A stretch of DNA of 64,000 nt from Natronospirales bacterium (GCA_021792635.1 JAJYUH010000012.1:1-64000), one strand, 5' to 3'; numbered from the stretch's first letter, positions 31,708 through 42,040 are shown. The notes: generated by a model from the letters alone, not told the origin. A program made the numbers and translations.

Positions 31708-33315
31708 TCAGAGCATCATCGCCCCGGGCGCGAGGAAGTAGTAGAACAGCCCCACGATGATCAACCAGCCGAGGATCACCAGCGCCCAGCCGAAATTGTA
31801 ACGGATCACCGTACCCTCCTTGCGTACGTAGCTGGTAGTGGACACCCCCACACTCGCGGTCTGCGGCGCGATCGGCTTGCCCACCTCGGCGCCCACCGAG
31901 TTCAGGCTTGGCAGCAGCAGGAGGGGAAAATTGAGCAGTTTTCCGGCCATGAGCTGGATGGTGCCGAACATGGCGTTAGTGGAGGTATTGCTGCCCGACA
32001 GCGCCACGCCGATCAATCCCACCACCGGAGCCAGCAGGATGTACCACGGCCCGATGCGCGACAGGCTGTAGGCAAGCGACCCCGCCATGCCCGAGTAGTT
32101 GTACACGAAGGCCAGACCGAAAATGAAAAAGCCCACTAACAACGCACCCCACATCTGGTGGAAGGTGCGTTTGAACACCTCGGTGTACTGCGCGGGTTTG
32201 AGGCCCACCACGAAGGTGATCAGTATCCAGGAAATCAGAATCCAGGTGCCGCCTGCGAACGGCGTGAACAGAAATGCCGAGCTCATGGTCTTGCCGGTCA
32301 CCGCCGAAACTGCATCCACGTGCGCCGCGAACAGCTTGAGCGCAGGCAGATGCGACCAGGGACCGGTGCCGGCCACCACCACCACGATCAGAATGATGAA
32401 CGGCAGCCAGATCTTAAGCAGCTCGCCGCCCGTGACCTTGTGATCGCCATGCGCGCTCACCTGTGCCGCGCTGAGGGGGGCGCCACCGTAGCCGAGTATG
32501 CTCGCCGGCCGCCACACGCGCGTGAACAGCAGAATAACGATGAAAGCCACGATGGCACCGGCCACGTCGGGAAGATAGGGGCCTACGAATACCGCCACCG
32601 GCAACTGCCCGGCAATGTAACCGAGGGAGGCGACGATCGCGAGCGGCCAGCCATCACGCAGTCCGCGCTTGCCGGCCACGAGATAGATGAGTATCCAAGG
32701 CGGCAGAAATGCCAGCAACGCCACCACCTTGCCGACCGAGGCGCTGAGGGCCAGCAGCGGCAGACCGGTGACCGCCGCAAGCGCGATGATCGGCGTGCCG
32801 AGAGCACCATAGGAAACCGGCGCGTTGTTGGCGATGGCGGACACACGCAGCGAATCCAGCTCCGGAATACCGAGCGCGATCAGGATCGGTGCCACGAACG
32901 CCCATGGATAGCCGAAACCCACCAGCCCCTCAAGCAGGGCGCCGAACGCCCAGGCAAACAGCAGCGTCTGGATGCGCACATCGGCGGTGCCCACGCTCAC
33001 CAGCCAGGTACGGAAACGCTCGAACATGCCGGTGAGGACCAGTGTGTTGAAGATCATCACGCCCCAGAAGGTAATCCAGTCAATCGCCCAGGCCCCGGTC
33101 AGGGCTCCGTACAGGTAGGAACGGATACCCTCGGAAAAGGGCATGTGCCACGCCCAGAGCGCGATTACGAAAGTGACGATGGAGCCGATGATCGCCGCGA
33201 TCCATGCGGAACGGCGCAGCACCGGCAGGAGCAGCAGCAGCACCGCGAGCGGAATCACGGCGACGACGAAGGTAAGCCAAAGCGGACCGACGGGACTCAG
33301 GACTTGCGTGAACAT
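31708..33315 (-). CDS. lctP: LctP-family L-lactate/glycolate permease
   Basis: The 535-residue polytopic inner-membrane protein has about 13 helices and the LctP signatures [33 protein letters not shown] and [15 protein letters not shown]. These carriers take up lactate or glycolate with protons (LldP/GlcA group). The start ATG 33315 is set by GGAGGGGG just upstream on the minus strand; an upstream extension to 33411 lacks coding character. With malate synthase upstream and glcDEF nearby, glycolate is the likelier cargo (inference). Confidence 0.93.
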   Translation of the reverse strand: MFTQVLSPVGPLWLTFVVAVIPLAVLLLLLPVLRRSAWIAAIIGSIVTFVIALWAWHMPFSEGIRSYLYGALTGAWAIDWITFWGVMIFNTLVLTGMFERFRTWLVSVGTADVRIQTLLFAWAFGALLEGLVGFGYPWAFVAPILIALGIPELDSLRVSAIANNAPVSYGALGTPIIALAAVTGLPLLALSASVGKVVALLAFLPPWILIYLVAGKRGLRDGWPLAIVASLGYIAGQLPVAVFVGPYLPDVAGAIVAFIVILLFTRVWRPASILGYGGAPLSAAQVSAHGDHKVTGGELLKIWLPFIILIVVVVAGTGPWSHLPALKLFAAHVDAVSAVTGKTMSSAFLFTPFAGGTWILISWILITFVVGLKPAQYTEVFKRTFHQMWGALLVGFFIFGLAFVYNYSGMAGSLAYSLSRIGPWYILLAPVVGLIGVALSGSNTSTNAMFGTIQLMAGKLLNFPLLLLPSLNSVGAEVGKPIAPQTASVGVSTTSYVRKEGTVIRYNFGWALVILGWLIIVGLFYYFLAPGAMML

Positions 33316-33437
33316 GTTACCCCCTCCCATGTGACAACCCCGGCGGCTTGTACTACTCCCCGGGTATCCCGCCGTCAAGACTCCCCCCGGCCGGCCTGAC
33401 TCGCAGGCCATACCACTCGCCGGAAAATACCAATGGA

Positions 33438-35048
33438 CTAGGAGAGACGAGTGTAGGCCGGCAGCGTCAGAAACTCGGTGAACTCCCCGTCGAGCGCCAG
33501 CGAGCGCAGGATGTCGGCGGCTTGCCCTGCCTGTTCCGAGACCTCCGGCTCGACGGCAAAACGCGCGCGGAATGCCGCAAGTTCCTCGCCGAGGATGCGC
33601 TCAATGAGTGCCGCGTCCACGCGGCGGCCATCATCGAGCCGCGCACCGTGGGTGCGCCATTGCCAGAGTTGAGCGCGGGAAATCTCGGCGGTGGCCGCAT
33701 CCTCCATCAGGTGGTCAATCGGTACACAGCCGTTGCCGCCGAGCCAAACTGAAAGGTAATGCAGCGCTACGCGCACATTGGTGCGCAGCCCGTACTCGGT
33801 AATCCGCCCCTGCGGCACTTGCAGCAGGTCGCGCGCACCCAAGGCGAATCCTTCACCGAGCTTGGCAAGCTGGTTCGGCCCCGGCATGAGCCGGTCGAAA
33901 ACCTCGCGCGCCAGCGGCACCAGCCCCGGGTGTGCCACCCAGGTGCCGTCATGGCCGTCGCCGGCTTCGCGCTCCTTGTCGGCGCGCACCTTGGCGAGTG
34001 CTTCCTCGTTGGCTATGGCATCGTTTTTGATGGGAATCTGCGCCGCCATCCCGCCCATGGCGAACGCTCCGCGCCGGTGGCAGGTAGCAATAAGCAGGCG
34101 CGAATAGCTTCTCAGGAAGTGCGTAGTCATGCTCACCTGGGCACGATCGGGCAGCACCGCCCTGGGATCGCGGCGGAATTTCTTGATGAAGCTGAAAATG
34201 TAATCCCAGCGCCCGCAATTGAGCCCGAGAATATGCTCGCGCAGGGCATAGAGGATCTCATCCATCTCGAATGCCGCTGGCAGGGTCTCGATAAGCACCG
34301 TGGCACGGATTGTGCCGCGTGCAAGGCCGAGTCTGTCCTCGGCATGGACAAATACATCGCGCCACCATTCGGCTTCGTGGTGGCTTTCGAGTTTCGGCAG
34401 GTAAAAATAGGGCCGCGAGCCGCGTGCCAGCAGCTCACGGGCATTGTGAAACACATACAGCCCGAAATCGAGCAATGCCCCGGCCACCGGTCGCTCGCCG
34501 GCAAGCGCGTGCTTCTCGAGGAGGTGCAGCCCGCGCGGGCGCACCATGAGTACTGCGATCTCAGGATTAAGACGGTAATTCCTGCCCTCGGGACTGTGAA
34601 AAGCGATCGTGCGCCGCACTGTGTCGTACAGGTTTGCCTGGCCGGCGGCGACGTTTCTCCAGGTAGGAGCGAGAGAATCCTCGAAATCCGACATGAAAAC
34701 CCGCGCCCCCGAGTTGAGGGCGTTGATGATCATTTTGCGGTCCACGGGCCCGGTGATCTCGACCCGCCGGTCGGCCGTTTCTTCGGGGATGGGTGCAACT
34801 TTCCAGTCAGCCGCGCGCAGCGCGCGCGTTTCCGCGGGAAACTCCGGTTTTTCTCCGCCATCAAACCGCTGCTGACGCTCCGCACGTGCGGTCAGCAGCG
34901 CTGCACGCCGCGGCTCAAAGCGGGCGTCAAGTTCGGCGATAAAGGCCAGGGCTTCAGGAGTGAATATGCCGCGCTCGGCGGCCTCAAGCGCGCCGGTCAG
35001 ACGGATGGGGATCGGCTCGTCTGCGGGACGGGTGGAGGATATGGCCAT
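33438..35048 (-). CDS. aceB: Malate synthase A
   Basis: This 536-residue cytosolic enzyme condenses glyoxylate with acetyl-CoA to malate. The length and motifs are of type A, not the 720-residue type G: MSDFEDSLAPTW, IRATVLIETLPAAFEM, LNCGRWDYIFSFIKK and GGMAAQIPIKND. GAGGAGGT before ATG 35048 sets the start. No isocitrate lyase is nearby; the partner genes are glcDEF, so it probably consumes glyoxylate made from glycolate. It is divergent from the TSUP-glcDEF cluster across 117 bases. Confidence 0.96.
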   Translation of the reverse strand: MAISSTRPADEPIPIRLTGALEAAERGIFTPEALAFIAELDARFEPRRAALLTARAERQQRFDGGEKPEFPAETRALRAADWKVAPIPEETADRRVEITGPVDRKMIINALNSGARVFMSDFEDSLAPTWRNVAAGQANLYDTVRRTIAFHSPEGRNYRLNPEIAVLMVRPRGLHLLEKHALAGERPVAGALLDFGLYVFHNARELLARGSRPYFYLPKLESHHEAEWWRDVFVHAEDRLGLARGTIRATVLIETLPAAFEMDEILYALREHILGLNCGRWDYIFSFIKKFRRDPRAVLPDRAQVSMTTHFLRSYSRLLIATCHRRGAFAMGGMAAQIPIKNDAIANEEALAKVRADKEREAGDGHDGTWVAHPGLVPLAREVFDRLMPGPNQLAKLGEGFALGARDLLQVPQGRITEYGLRTNVRVALHYLSVWLGGNGCVPIDHLMEDAATAEISRAQLWQWRTHGARLDDGRRVDAALIERILGEELAAFRARFAVEPEVSEQAGQAADILRSLALDGEFTEFLTLPAYTRLS

Positions 35049-35165
35049 GGGTGGGACCTCCTCGCGCGCAAGCGCGTCGGAATACAGGGCACGGTGACCG
35101 CGCTCCTCGGCACAGTGGTATAAGTATAAGCCCATGGCGCCGGCGGTTTTTCAAGGAAACAAAAC

Positions 35166-35930
35166 GTGCCTCCCGTTTCATTTCCCGTGCTCACGCTGCT
35201 GTTCGTCCTGGGCGCCCTCGCCGCGGTGCTCAATGTGTTTGCCGGCGGTGGCTCGATGCTCACCCTGCCGGCCCTCATATTCGTTGGTCTTGACCCGACG
35301 GTTGCCAACGGCACCAACCGCGTGTCTATCGCTTTGCAGAACCTCGCCGCCACCGGCGGCTTCAGCCGCTGGCACGGCGCAGAACTCGGCGAAAGTTTCA
35401 AGCTTGCGCTGCTCACCCTGCCGGGTGCGATCCTGGGCGCCTGGTTAGGTGCACGCATCAGCGACACACTTTTCCGGTACGTGCTCATCGGAGTGCTGGT
35501 ACTGAGCACGATGACACTGTTTCTGCCCGCGCGCCGCCTCGGCGCCGGCGCCCCCTCCGCGCAGCGGCGCTGGCTAATCTATCCCGCGATGCTCGCGACT
35601 GGCCTGTACGGGGGCTTTATTCAGGTAGGCGTTGGTTTCCTGTTCATGGCGGCGCTGCGCGGCATCCTGAAACTCGATTTGGTACGCGTAAACGTATACA
35701 AGGTGTTCATCGTATTCCTGTACACGCTGCCGGCGCTCGCGATATTTATCGCCCTGGACAAGGTGGCCTGGGGCGATGGCCTTGCACTCGGCGCAGGCGG
35801 CATGGTGGGTGCGTTGCTTGCCACCCGCTTGCACCTGCGCGGCGGTGAGCGCTGGGTGAAGGTGGTACTGGCAATCGCCATCCTGCTGATGTCGGCGAAA
35901 CTCCTCTGGCCCGGTCTTGGGGGCGGCTGA
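35166..35930 (+). CDS. TSUP-family (TauE/SafE) membrane transporter
   Basis: The start is GTG 35166 after AAGGAAAC. The 254-residue protein has about eight transmembrane helices and the TSUP motif AGGGSMLTLPALIFVGLDPTVANGTNR in its first half, with GLYGGFIQVGVGFLFMAALRG repeating the pattern in the second half. TSUP proteins move sulfite, sulfonates or small organic acids, including 2-hydroxyacids. It is nine bases before glcD, so an organic acid linked to glycolate is possible. The cargo is unknown. Confidence 0.9.
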   Translation: MPPVSFPVLTLLFVLGALAAVLNVFAGGGSMLTLPALIFVGLDPTVANGTNRVSIALQNLAATGGFSRWHGAELGESFKLALLTLPGAILGAWLGARISDTLFRYVLIGVLVLSTMTLFLPARRLGAGAPSAQRRWLIYPAMLATGLYGGFIQVGVGFLFMAALRGILKLDLVRVNVYKVFIVFLYTLPALAIFIALDKVAWGDGLALGAGGMVGALLATRLHLRGGERWVKVVLAIAILLMSAKLLWPGLGGG

Positions 35931-35939
35931 GGCGGCTCC

Positions 35940-37400
35940 ATGAGCGACGCCCGCACCACCCTGCTTGCCGAGCTGCGCGCCGCGCTGCCCGGGGACGCGT
36001 TGCTCACCTGCGAGGAAGAATTGCGTCCCTACGAATGTGACGGCCTTACCGCCTACCGCGCGCTGCCGTTGGCGGTGGTGCTGCCGCACACGGTCGGGGA
36101 GGTTGTCAGCGTGCTGCGGCTGTGTCGCACGCATGGCGTGCCGGTGGTGGCGCGCGGCGCGGGCACCGGGCTTTCAGGCGGCGCACTGCCGCACGCCGGG
36201 GGCATGGTACTGTCGCTGGCGCGTTTCAACCGCATTCTCGAAATCAATCCGCTGGCGCGCAGCGCGCGCGTCGAGCCCGGTGTGCGCAATCTCGCCATCA
36301 GCGAGGCAGCGCGCCCCTACGGGCTGTACTACGCCCCGGACCCCTCCTCGCAGATCGCCTGCACCATCGGCGGCAATGTGGCGGAAAATTCGGGCGGCGT
36401 GCACTGCCTCAAATACGGCCTGACAGTGCACAACGTGCTCGCCCTGGAGGCGCTCACCATCGAAGGTGAGCGCCTGTCGCTCGGCGGGCACGCAGCGGAC
36501 GCTCCGGGCTACGATCTGCTGGCGTTGCTCACCGGCTCCGAGGGGCTGTTGGCGGTGGTGGTGGAGGCGACGCTGCGTCTGCTACCACTGCCACAATGCG
36601 CGCGCGTGCTGCTCGCTGCCTTCGACTCGGTGGCGACGGCGGGCAACGCCGTGGGCGCGATCATTGCCGCCGGCGTGATCCCCGCCGGACTCGAGATGAT
36701 GGATCGGCTCGCGGTAGAGGCAGCGGAAGACTTCGTGCATGCCGGTTACCCGCGCGACGCCGAAGCTATCCTGTTGTGCGAGCTGGACGGCGATGAAAAG
36801 GAGGTCGCGGTCGCGCTGGCGCGTGTCGAGGAGATTCTCAAGCGCGCCGGCGCAAGCGGGTTGCGCGTGGCCCGCGATGAGGCCGAACGGCAGCTTTTCT
36901 GGAAGGGACGCAAGGCCGCATTCCCGGCGGTCGGACGCCTCTCACCCGATTACTACTGCATTGACGGTACCATTCCGCGCTCCAAACTTGCCGAGGTACT
37001 GACCCGCATCGCGGAACTTTCCCGCGAGCACGGCCTGCGGGTCGCCAACGTGTTTCATGCGGGCGATGGCAACCTGCATCCGCTCATTCTCTACGACGCC
37101 AACACGCCGGACGAACTGGTACGCGCTGAGGCGCTCGGCGCCGCCATCATGGAACTGTGCATCGCGGCCGGCGGCACCATCACCGGTGAACACGGCGTCG
37201 GTATCGAGAAAATCAATCAGATGTGCGTGCAGTTCACGCCCGCGGAACTTGAGCAGTTCCATGCCGTCAAGCGCGCCTTCGATCCCGCCGGACTGCTCAA
37301 TCCCGGCAAGGCGGTGCCAACATTGGCGCGCTGCGCCGAATACGGCCGCATGCACGTGCACCGGGGCGAATTGCGCTTTCCGGATCTCGAGCGCTACTGA
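35940..37400 (+). CDS. glcD: Glycolate oxidase FAD subunit GlcD
   Basis: The 486-residue flavoprotein has the FAD-binding PCMH fold: [40 protein letters not shown] and the later GEHGVGIEK with the C-terminal FAD-oxidase domain ending in [11 protein letters not shown]. It oxidises glycolate (and D-lactate) to glyoxylate as part of the membrane-associated GlcDEF complex. It lies nine bases after the TSUP gene and three before glcE. Confidence 0.95.
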   Translation: MSDARTTLLAELRAALPGDALLTCEEELRPYECDGLTAYRALPLAVVLPHTVGEVVSVLRLCRTHGVPVVARGAGTGLSGGALPHAGGMVLSLARFNRILEINPLARSARVEPGVRNLAISEAARPYGLYYAPDPSSQIACTIGGNVAENSGGVHCLKYGLTVHNVLALEALTIEGERLSLGGHAADAPGYDLLALLTGSEGLLAVVVEATLRLLPLPQCARVLLAAFDSVATAGNAVGAIIAAGVIPAGLEMMDRLAVEAAEDFVHAGYPRDAEAILLCELDGDEKEVAVALARVEEILKRAGASGLRVARDEAERQLFWKGRKAAFPAVGRLSPDYYCIDGTIPRSKLAEVLTRIAELSREHGLRVANVFHAGDGNLHPLILYDANTPDELVRAEALGAAIMELCIAAGGTITGEHGVGIEKINQMCVQFTPAELEQFHAVKRAFDPAGLLNPGKAVPTLARCAEYGRMHVHRGELRFPDLERY

Positions 37401-37403
37401 GCA

Positions 37404-38477
37404 ATGGACCAAGACGACCACAGCGAAACGATTGCGGCACGGGTGCGTGAGGCGGCCGCGGCGCACACGCCGTTGATGCTTGCCGGCGGCGGCAGCAAGC
37501 ACTTCCTCGGCCGCCGCGTTGCGGGCACCCCTCTTGCCGTGGGCGGGCACTGCGGCGTCCTGCATTACGTCCCCGAGGAACTGGTGTTGAGCGCCCGCGC
37601 CGGCACGCCGCTCGCCGAAATCGAGACGGCGCTCGCCGAACGCGGACAGATGCTCGCCTTTGAGCCGCCCTACTTCGGCGCGACAGCGACCCTCGGTGGC
37701 ACTATTGCCGCCAACCTCAGCGGCCCGCGCCGTGCCTACGCGGGCGCGGCCCGGGACTTCGTCCTGGGCTGCCGCCTGGTCAACGGCAAGGGTGAGATCC
37801 TGCACTTCGGCGGCGAGGTCATGAAAAACGTCGCGGGCTACGACCTCTCGCGCCTCATGGCCGGTGCCTTCGGCACGCTGGGTGTGCTGCTCGAGGTCTC
37901 TCTCAAGGTGCTGCCCCGGCCCGAGGCGGAAACCACGCTGGTCTGCGAGCAGGATGAGACCTCTGCCATTGAGCTCATGAACCGCTGGGCGGGCCGGCCG
38001 TTGCCGCTCTCGGCCACAGCCTGGAGCGAGGGCCGGCTCTATGTACGCCTCTCGGGTCCCGCACCGGTAATTGCCACAGCAGCGGCCGGACTCGGCGGTG
38101 AGCGCCTGCCGCAGGCGGAGAAGTTCTGGTCCGATCTGCGCGAACACACGAGCGCATTTTTCACCGATCCACGCCCCTTGTGGCGCCTGGGGTTGCCCGT
38201 CACCGCCCCGCCGCTGGCCCTGGACGGACCTGAAATCGTTACCTGGGGCGGGGCGCAGCGCTGGGTGAAAACCGGGATTCCCGCGGACCAAGTGCGCGCA
38301 CACGCCGCCGCTGTTGGAGGTCATGCGACCCTGTTCCGACCTGCCCGGGACGCGCCCCCTGCCGAGGACCCCTTCACACCACTCACGCCTGCGCTGCATC
38401 ACCTGCACCAGCGGCTGAAAGCCGCCTTCGATCCGGCCGGTATTCTCAACCCCGGGCGTCTATACGCGGGACTCTAG
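37404..38477 (+). CDS. glcE: Glycolate oxidase subunit GlcE
   Basis: The 357-residue second FAD-binding subunit of the GlcDEF complex is shorter than GlcD and shares its PCMH domain: LAGGGSKHFLGR, TPLAEIETALAERGQ, GATATLGGTIAANLSGPRR and GEVMKNVAGYDLSRLMAGAFG. The C-terminus ends FDPAGILNPGRLY. It starts three bases after glcD and ends nine before glcF, consistent with one operon. Confidence 0.94.
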   Translation: MDQDDHSETIAARVREAAAAHTPLMLAGGGSKHFLGRRVAGTPLAVGGHCGVLHYVPEELVLSARAGTPLAEIETALAERGQMLAFEPPYFGATATLGGTIAANLSGPRRAYAGAARDFVLGCRLVNGKGEILHFGGEVMKNVAGYDLSRLMAGAFGTLGVLLEVSLKVLPRPEAETTLVCEQDETSAIELMNRWAGRPLPLSATAWSEGRLYVRLSGPAPVIATAAAGLGGERLPQAEKFWSDLREHTSAFFTDPRPLWRLGLPVTAPPLALDGPEIVTWGGAQRWVKTGIPADQVRAHAAAVGGHATLFRPARDAPPAEDPFTPLTPALHHLHQRLKAAFDPAGILNPGRLYAGL

Positions 38478-38486
38478 AACGACGTC

Positions 38487-39701
38487 ATGGAAGCCCACCT
38501 CGCCGATTTTATCCGGGATACGCCCGAGGGCCGCGAGGCGGAGGCGATCCTGCGCGCTTGCGTGCACTGCGGTTTCTGCACCGCCACTTGTCCCACCTAC
38601 CAGCTTCTGGGCGATGAGCTGGATGGTCCGCGCGGGCGCATTTATCTCATCAAACGGGTACTCGAGGGCGAAACCCCCAGCGCTATCACCGCACAACATC
38701 TCGACCGCTGCCCCACCTGCCGCGCCTGTGAAACCACCTGTCCCTCGGGAGTACGCTACGCGCGGCTCGCCGATATCGGCCGCGCGGTGGTGGCACGGCA
38801 GGTACCTCGTCCCTGGCGCGCGCGGCTCCGAGGCGCCGGCATCCGCTGGCTGTTCACCCACCCCTGGCGGCTGCGTCTCATGCTCGCGCTGCTACGCCCC
38901 CTGCGCCCGCTGCTACCGGCGCAGTTCGCTGAAAAACTGCCGGTGCGCCAACACCTGCTGCTGCAACCGGCGGTACACCACCCGCGACAGGTGCTGCTAC
39001 TGGAGGGCTGCGTACAAGCGATCGCCACGCCCGCGACCAACGCTTCGTTAACGCGCGTACTGGACCGTCTGGGTTGCGGTACGGAATTCATTGCGGGCTG
39101 TTGCGGCGCATTAGCCTGGCACAGCGGTGCACAGGAAGAGGGTCAAAAGCGCATGCGTCGCCTCATCACGCGGGTGGAAGGCGGGTTGCGGGCCGGTGCC
39201 GAGGCGTTCGTGGTGAGCGCCTCGGGCTGCGCCGCCATGATCGGCGAGTATCCGGACATCTTCCGCCACCAGCCGGTCTGGGCGGAACGCGCGCAACGCA
39301 TGGCTGCGGCACTGCGGGATCCCTCGGAGCTGATTGCACCGGCGATCGAACACTGGGACGGGGTTGGTAAGGCTAAGCGCATTGCCTTTCACGCGCCCTG
39401 CACGCTGCAACATGCCCTGCACCGTGCCGCCGCGGTGGAGACGATCCTCACACGTGCCGGTTATGTGCTCACGCCGGTGCCCGAGGCGCATCTGTGCTGC
39501 GGCTCCGCCGGAAGCTATTCGCTCACCCAGCCGGAAATTGCCGCAGCATTGCGGACGCGCAAGCTCGCCGCGCTCGCCAGCGGTGGTCCCACAGTCATCG
39601 CCACCGCCAACGTCGGTTGCGAACTGCACCTGGCCGCCCGCGCTTCTGTGCCCGTGTGTCACTGGCTGGAGCTTCTCGAGCCGGCCAATTCCTTGCCATG
39701 A
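38487..39701 (+). CDS. glcF: Glycolate oxidase iron-sulfur subunit GlcF
   Basis: This 404-residue protein has two 4Fe-4S motifs at its N-terminus, CVHCGFCTATCPTY and CPTCRACETTCPSG. Two CCG-type domains follow (CCGALAWHSG and CCGSAGSYSL). It passes electrons from GlcDE to the quinone pool. It completes glcDEF; no glcG or glcC regulator is present in the window. It converges on the GNAT gene with 15 bases between. Confidence 0.95.
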   Translation: MEAHLADFIRDTPEGREAEAILRACVHCGFCTATCPTYQLLGDELDGPRGRIYLIKRVLEGETPSAITAQHLDRCPTCRACETTCPSGVRYARLADIGRAVVARQVPRPWRARLRGAGIRWLFTHPWRLRLMLALLRPLRPLLPAQFAEKLPVRQHLLLQPAVHHPRQVLLLEGCVQAIATPATNASLTRVLDRLGCGTEFIAGCCGALAWHSGAQEEGQKRMRRLITRVEGGLRAGAEAFVVSASGCAAMIGEYPDIFRHQPVWAERAQRMAAALRDPSELIAPAIEHWDGVGKAKRIAFHAPCTLQHALHRAAAVETILTRAGYVLTPVPEAHLCCGSAGSYSLTQPEIAAALRTRKLAALASGGPTVIATANVGCELHLAARASVPVCHWLELLEPANSLP

Positions 39702-39716
39702 GCACCTGCTGCCCTG

Positions 39717-40298
39717 TCATGCAGCGACCCACGGGCTGCATTGTCCCGACAGTGGACACTGAAGTGCAACAAGCGAAACGGGAGGTTGTGGCGGAACCGG
39801 GCGCATACCCAGCGATTTTTGCCACCAACTCACATCGTACCATGCGCCGAGCTTGTATCCGGCGCCACGGAACACACCTACGGACTCGAAGCCGACAGCG
39901 GCATGCAAGCGTTCGCTGGCGGGGTTGGGCAGACTGATACCCGCATAGGCGGTGACATAACCTTGCCGGCGCAGTAGTTCCATCAGCTGAATGTACAAGG
40001 TACGGCCGATACCTTGGTGGCGGGATTCCGCACGCACATATACCGAGGTCTCCACCGACCAGAGATAGGCGGGCCGCTCGCGGTGGGCGGTAGCGTATGC
40101 GTATCCCTGCACGCGGTCATGCTGTACACACACCAGCCAGGGATAGTGCGGCAGGGTTTTGCTGACGCGCGCAGCCATGGTTGCCGCGTCCGGCGGCTCT
40201 ATCTCAAAGGAGATGGCGCTCCCCAGTACCGCGGGCCGGTAAATGTCTGCCAGTTCCGGCGCATCGGCAGAGGTGGCAAAGCGCAGAGTAGTGGGCAT
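39717..40298 (-). CDS. GNAT N-acetyltransferase, phosphinothricin/PAT-like
   Basis: The 193-residue cytosolic protein is a GNAT enzyme. Its motif A region is VRAESRHQGIGRTLYIQLM (acetyl-CoA pyrophosphate loop) and the C-terminal segment SERLHAAVGFESVGVFRGAGYKLG is the PAT-like pattern. Such enzymes acetylate amino-acid-like compounds (methionine sulfoximine, phosphinothricin), inhibitors of glutamine synthetase. It lies directly downstream of glnA, which is suggestive. A TTG start at 40319 is an alternative to ATG 40298. Confidence 0.85.
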   Translation of the reverse strand: MPTTLRFATSADAPELADIYRPAVLGSAISFEIEPPDAATMAARVSKTLPHYPWLVCVQHDRVQGYAYATAHRERPAYLWSVETSVYVRAESRHQGIGRTLYIQLMELLRRQGYVTAYAGISLPNPASERLHAAVGFESVGVFRGAGYKLGAWYDVSWWQKSLGMRPVPPQPPVSLVALQCPLSGQCSPWVAA

Positions 40299-40375
40299 GC
40301 TGCGTTGTACGTTGGGCAAGTCCCCATTCCGCGGCTGAGCCGGGGGCGGGGCATAGGTGTATTACTGACCTGCGG

Positions 40376-41794
40376 TCAGAGGCTGTAATACAGATCGAAC
40401 TCCACCGGGTGGGTGGTCATGCGCAGGCGCGTGACCTCCTGCATCTTGAGCTTGATGTAGGCGTCAATTACATCGTCGGTAAACACGCCGCCGGCTTTGA
40501 GGAAAGCACGGTCTTTGTCCAGATGTTCCAGGGCCATGTCGAGCGCATAGCAAACCTGCGGAATATTTTTCTCCTCTTCCGGCGGCAGGTCGTAAAGGTC
40601 CTTGTCCATGGCCTCCCCCGGATGGATCTTGTTCAAGATGCCGTCGAGACCGGCGAGCATCATGGCGCTGAAGGCGAAATAGGGGTTGGCGGTGGCATCG
40701 GGGAAACGCACTTCGATGCGGCGTTTCTGCGGGCTCGACACATACGGGATGCGGATGGATGCCGAGCGGTTGCGTGCCGAATAGGCGAGCATCACCGGTG
40801 CCTCAAATCCCGGCACCAGACGCTTGTAACTGTTGGTACTGGCGTTGGTGAGCGCGTTAAGCGCCTTGGCGTGCCTGATGATGCCGCCGATGTAATGCAG
40901 CGCCAGCTCCGAGAGACCTCCGTAGAGATTGCCACTGAACAGGTTTTTGCCGTTCTTCGCCAGGGACTGGTGCACATGCATGCCGCTGCCGTTGTCCCCC
41001 ACCAGCGGCTTCGGCATGAAGGTGGCTGTCTTGCCGTAAGCATGGGCCACATTCATCACCACATATTTCAGAACCTGCACTTCGTCCGCCTTCTGCAGCA
41101 GGTGACCGAAAGCGACGCCGATCTCACATTGGCCGGCGGTGGCCACCTCGTGATGGTGTACCTCGGTCTTGAGTCCCATGTCCTCCATCGCCAGACACAT
41201 GGCGGAGCGGATGTCCTGCAGTGCGTCCACCGGCGGCACCGGGAAATACCCGCCTTTGATGCCCGGGCGGTGACCGATATTGCCGCCTTCATATACCCGC
41301 TCGGAATTCCAGCCGGCCTCCTGGGAATCAATCTTGCAGAACGAACCGCTGATGTCAGCACCCCAACGCACGTCATCAAAAATGAAAAATTCGTTCTCGG
41401 GACCGAAGTAAGCGGTATCGGCGATGCCGGTGGACTTGAGATACGCCTCGGCGCGTTTGGCCAGCGACCGGGGATCACGCTCATAGCCCTGCATGGTGGT
41501 GGGTTCGATGACATCGCAGCGCAGGATTACACTGGCTTCCTCGAAGAACGGGTCAATGACGGCGCTGGCGGGATCCGGCATGAGGATCATGTCGGACTCA
41601 TTGATGCCTTTCCAGCCGGCGATGGAAGAGCCATCGAACATTTTGCCGTCCTCAAACAACTCCTCATCCACCGTGTGAGAGGGCACGCTGACATGCTGCT
41701 CCTTGCCACGGGTATCGGTGAAGCGGAAGTCTACAAACTTCACGCTTTCCTTGCTGATCAGGTCCAATACATCTTTGGCGATCTTGGTGGTCAT
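40376..41794 (-). CDS. glnA: Glutamine synthetase type I (GlnA)
   Basis: The 472-residue enzyme makes glutamine from glutamate, ammonia and ATP as a dodecamer. Signatures are FDGSSIAGW, the metal and ATP sites ([25 protein letters not shown]) and the adenylylation loop LYDLPPEE with Tyr at about 401, so it should be subject to GlnE control. CGGAG before ATG 41794 sets the start. A sigma54 promoter (41837-41852) and NtrC box (41913-41929) lie upstream. A weak CTGACC/GGTCAG hairpin overlaps its stop codon (40365-40379). Confidence 0.98.
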   Translation of the reverse strand: MTTKIAKDVLDLISKESVKFVDFRFTDTRGKEQHVSVPSHTVDEELFEDGKMFDGSSIAGWKGINESDMILMPDPASAVIDPFFEEASVILRCDVIEPTTMQGYERDPRSLAKRAEAYLKSTGIADTAYFGPENEFFIFDDVRWGADISGSFCKIDSQEAGWNSERVYEGGNIGHRPGIKGGYFPVPPVDALQDIRSAMCLAMEDMGLKTEVHHHEVATAGQCEIGVAFGHLLQKADEVQVLKYVVMNVAHAYGKTATFMPKPLVGDNGSGMHVHQSLAKNGKNLFSGNLYGGLSELALHYIGGIIRHAKALNALTNASTNSYKRLVPGFEAPVMLAYSARNRSASIRIPYVSSPQKRRIEVRFPDATANPYFAFSAMMLAGLDGILNKIHPGEAMDKDLYDLPPEEEKNIPQVCYALDMALEHLDKDRAFLKAGGVFTDDVIDAYIKLKMQEVTRLRMTTHPVEFDLYYSL

Positions 41795-41836
41795 GGAAAA
41801 CTCCGGAGTGGGTGAGCGATATTCCCCTTAACTGTG

Positions 41837-41852
41837 TGCAAGTGGTATGCCA
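41837..41852 (-). promoter_or_regulatory. Sigma54 (-24/-12) promoter of glnA
   Basis: On the minus strand the site reads TGGCATACCACTTGCA. GG and GC are exactly 10 bases apart, as in the sigma54 consensus TGGCAC-N5-TTGCA. Transcription would start near 41826, leaving a leader of about 32 bases before the glnA ATG. It is supported by the NtrC box upstream. Confidence 0.85.
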
Positions 41853-41912
41853 ATGTTGAACCCCTGCTATCCGGGGCTGTCACAGGAACAGGATGCTTGA
41901 ACATAGTGCGTA

Positions 41913-41929
41913 TGCACCATCACGGTGCA
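41913..41929 (-). promoter_or_regulatory. NtrC-type enhancer box of glnA
   Basis: TGCACCATCACGGTGCA is a TGCAC-N7-GTGCA dyad centred about 95 bases upstream of the predicted glnA start, in the usual enhancer range. A weaker half-match with TGCACATACTGGTG lies further up (about 41957-41970, minus strand) and could be a second degenerate site. glyQ diverges just beyond. Confidence 0.8.
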
Positions 41930-42040
41930 TGATAATGCTCAGGGTAGTAGATGCCCCACCAGTATGTGCAAGCAAGTCTTTGAAGAGGCTATACTTGGCG
42001 GCCTTTGAGCCGGGCGGGACGCCAGCCGTATCCTACAAAA

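Noticed and set aside
32158-33399. 413-residue + frame opposite lctP
   Set aside because: Extremely hydrophilic mirror of a membrane protein gene, which is what an antisense frame of a hydrophobic protein gives.
33759-35123. 454-residue open frame on + opposite malate synthase
   Set aside because: The minus-strand gene is unmistakable and the antisense frame has no recognisable domain.
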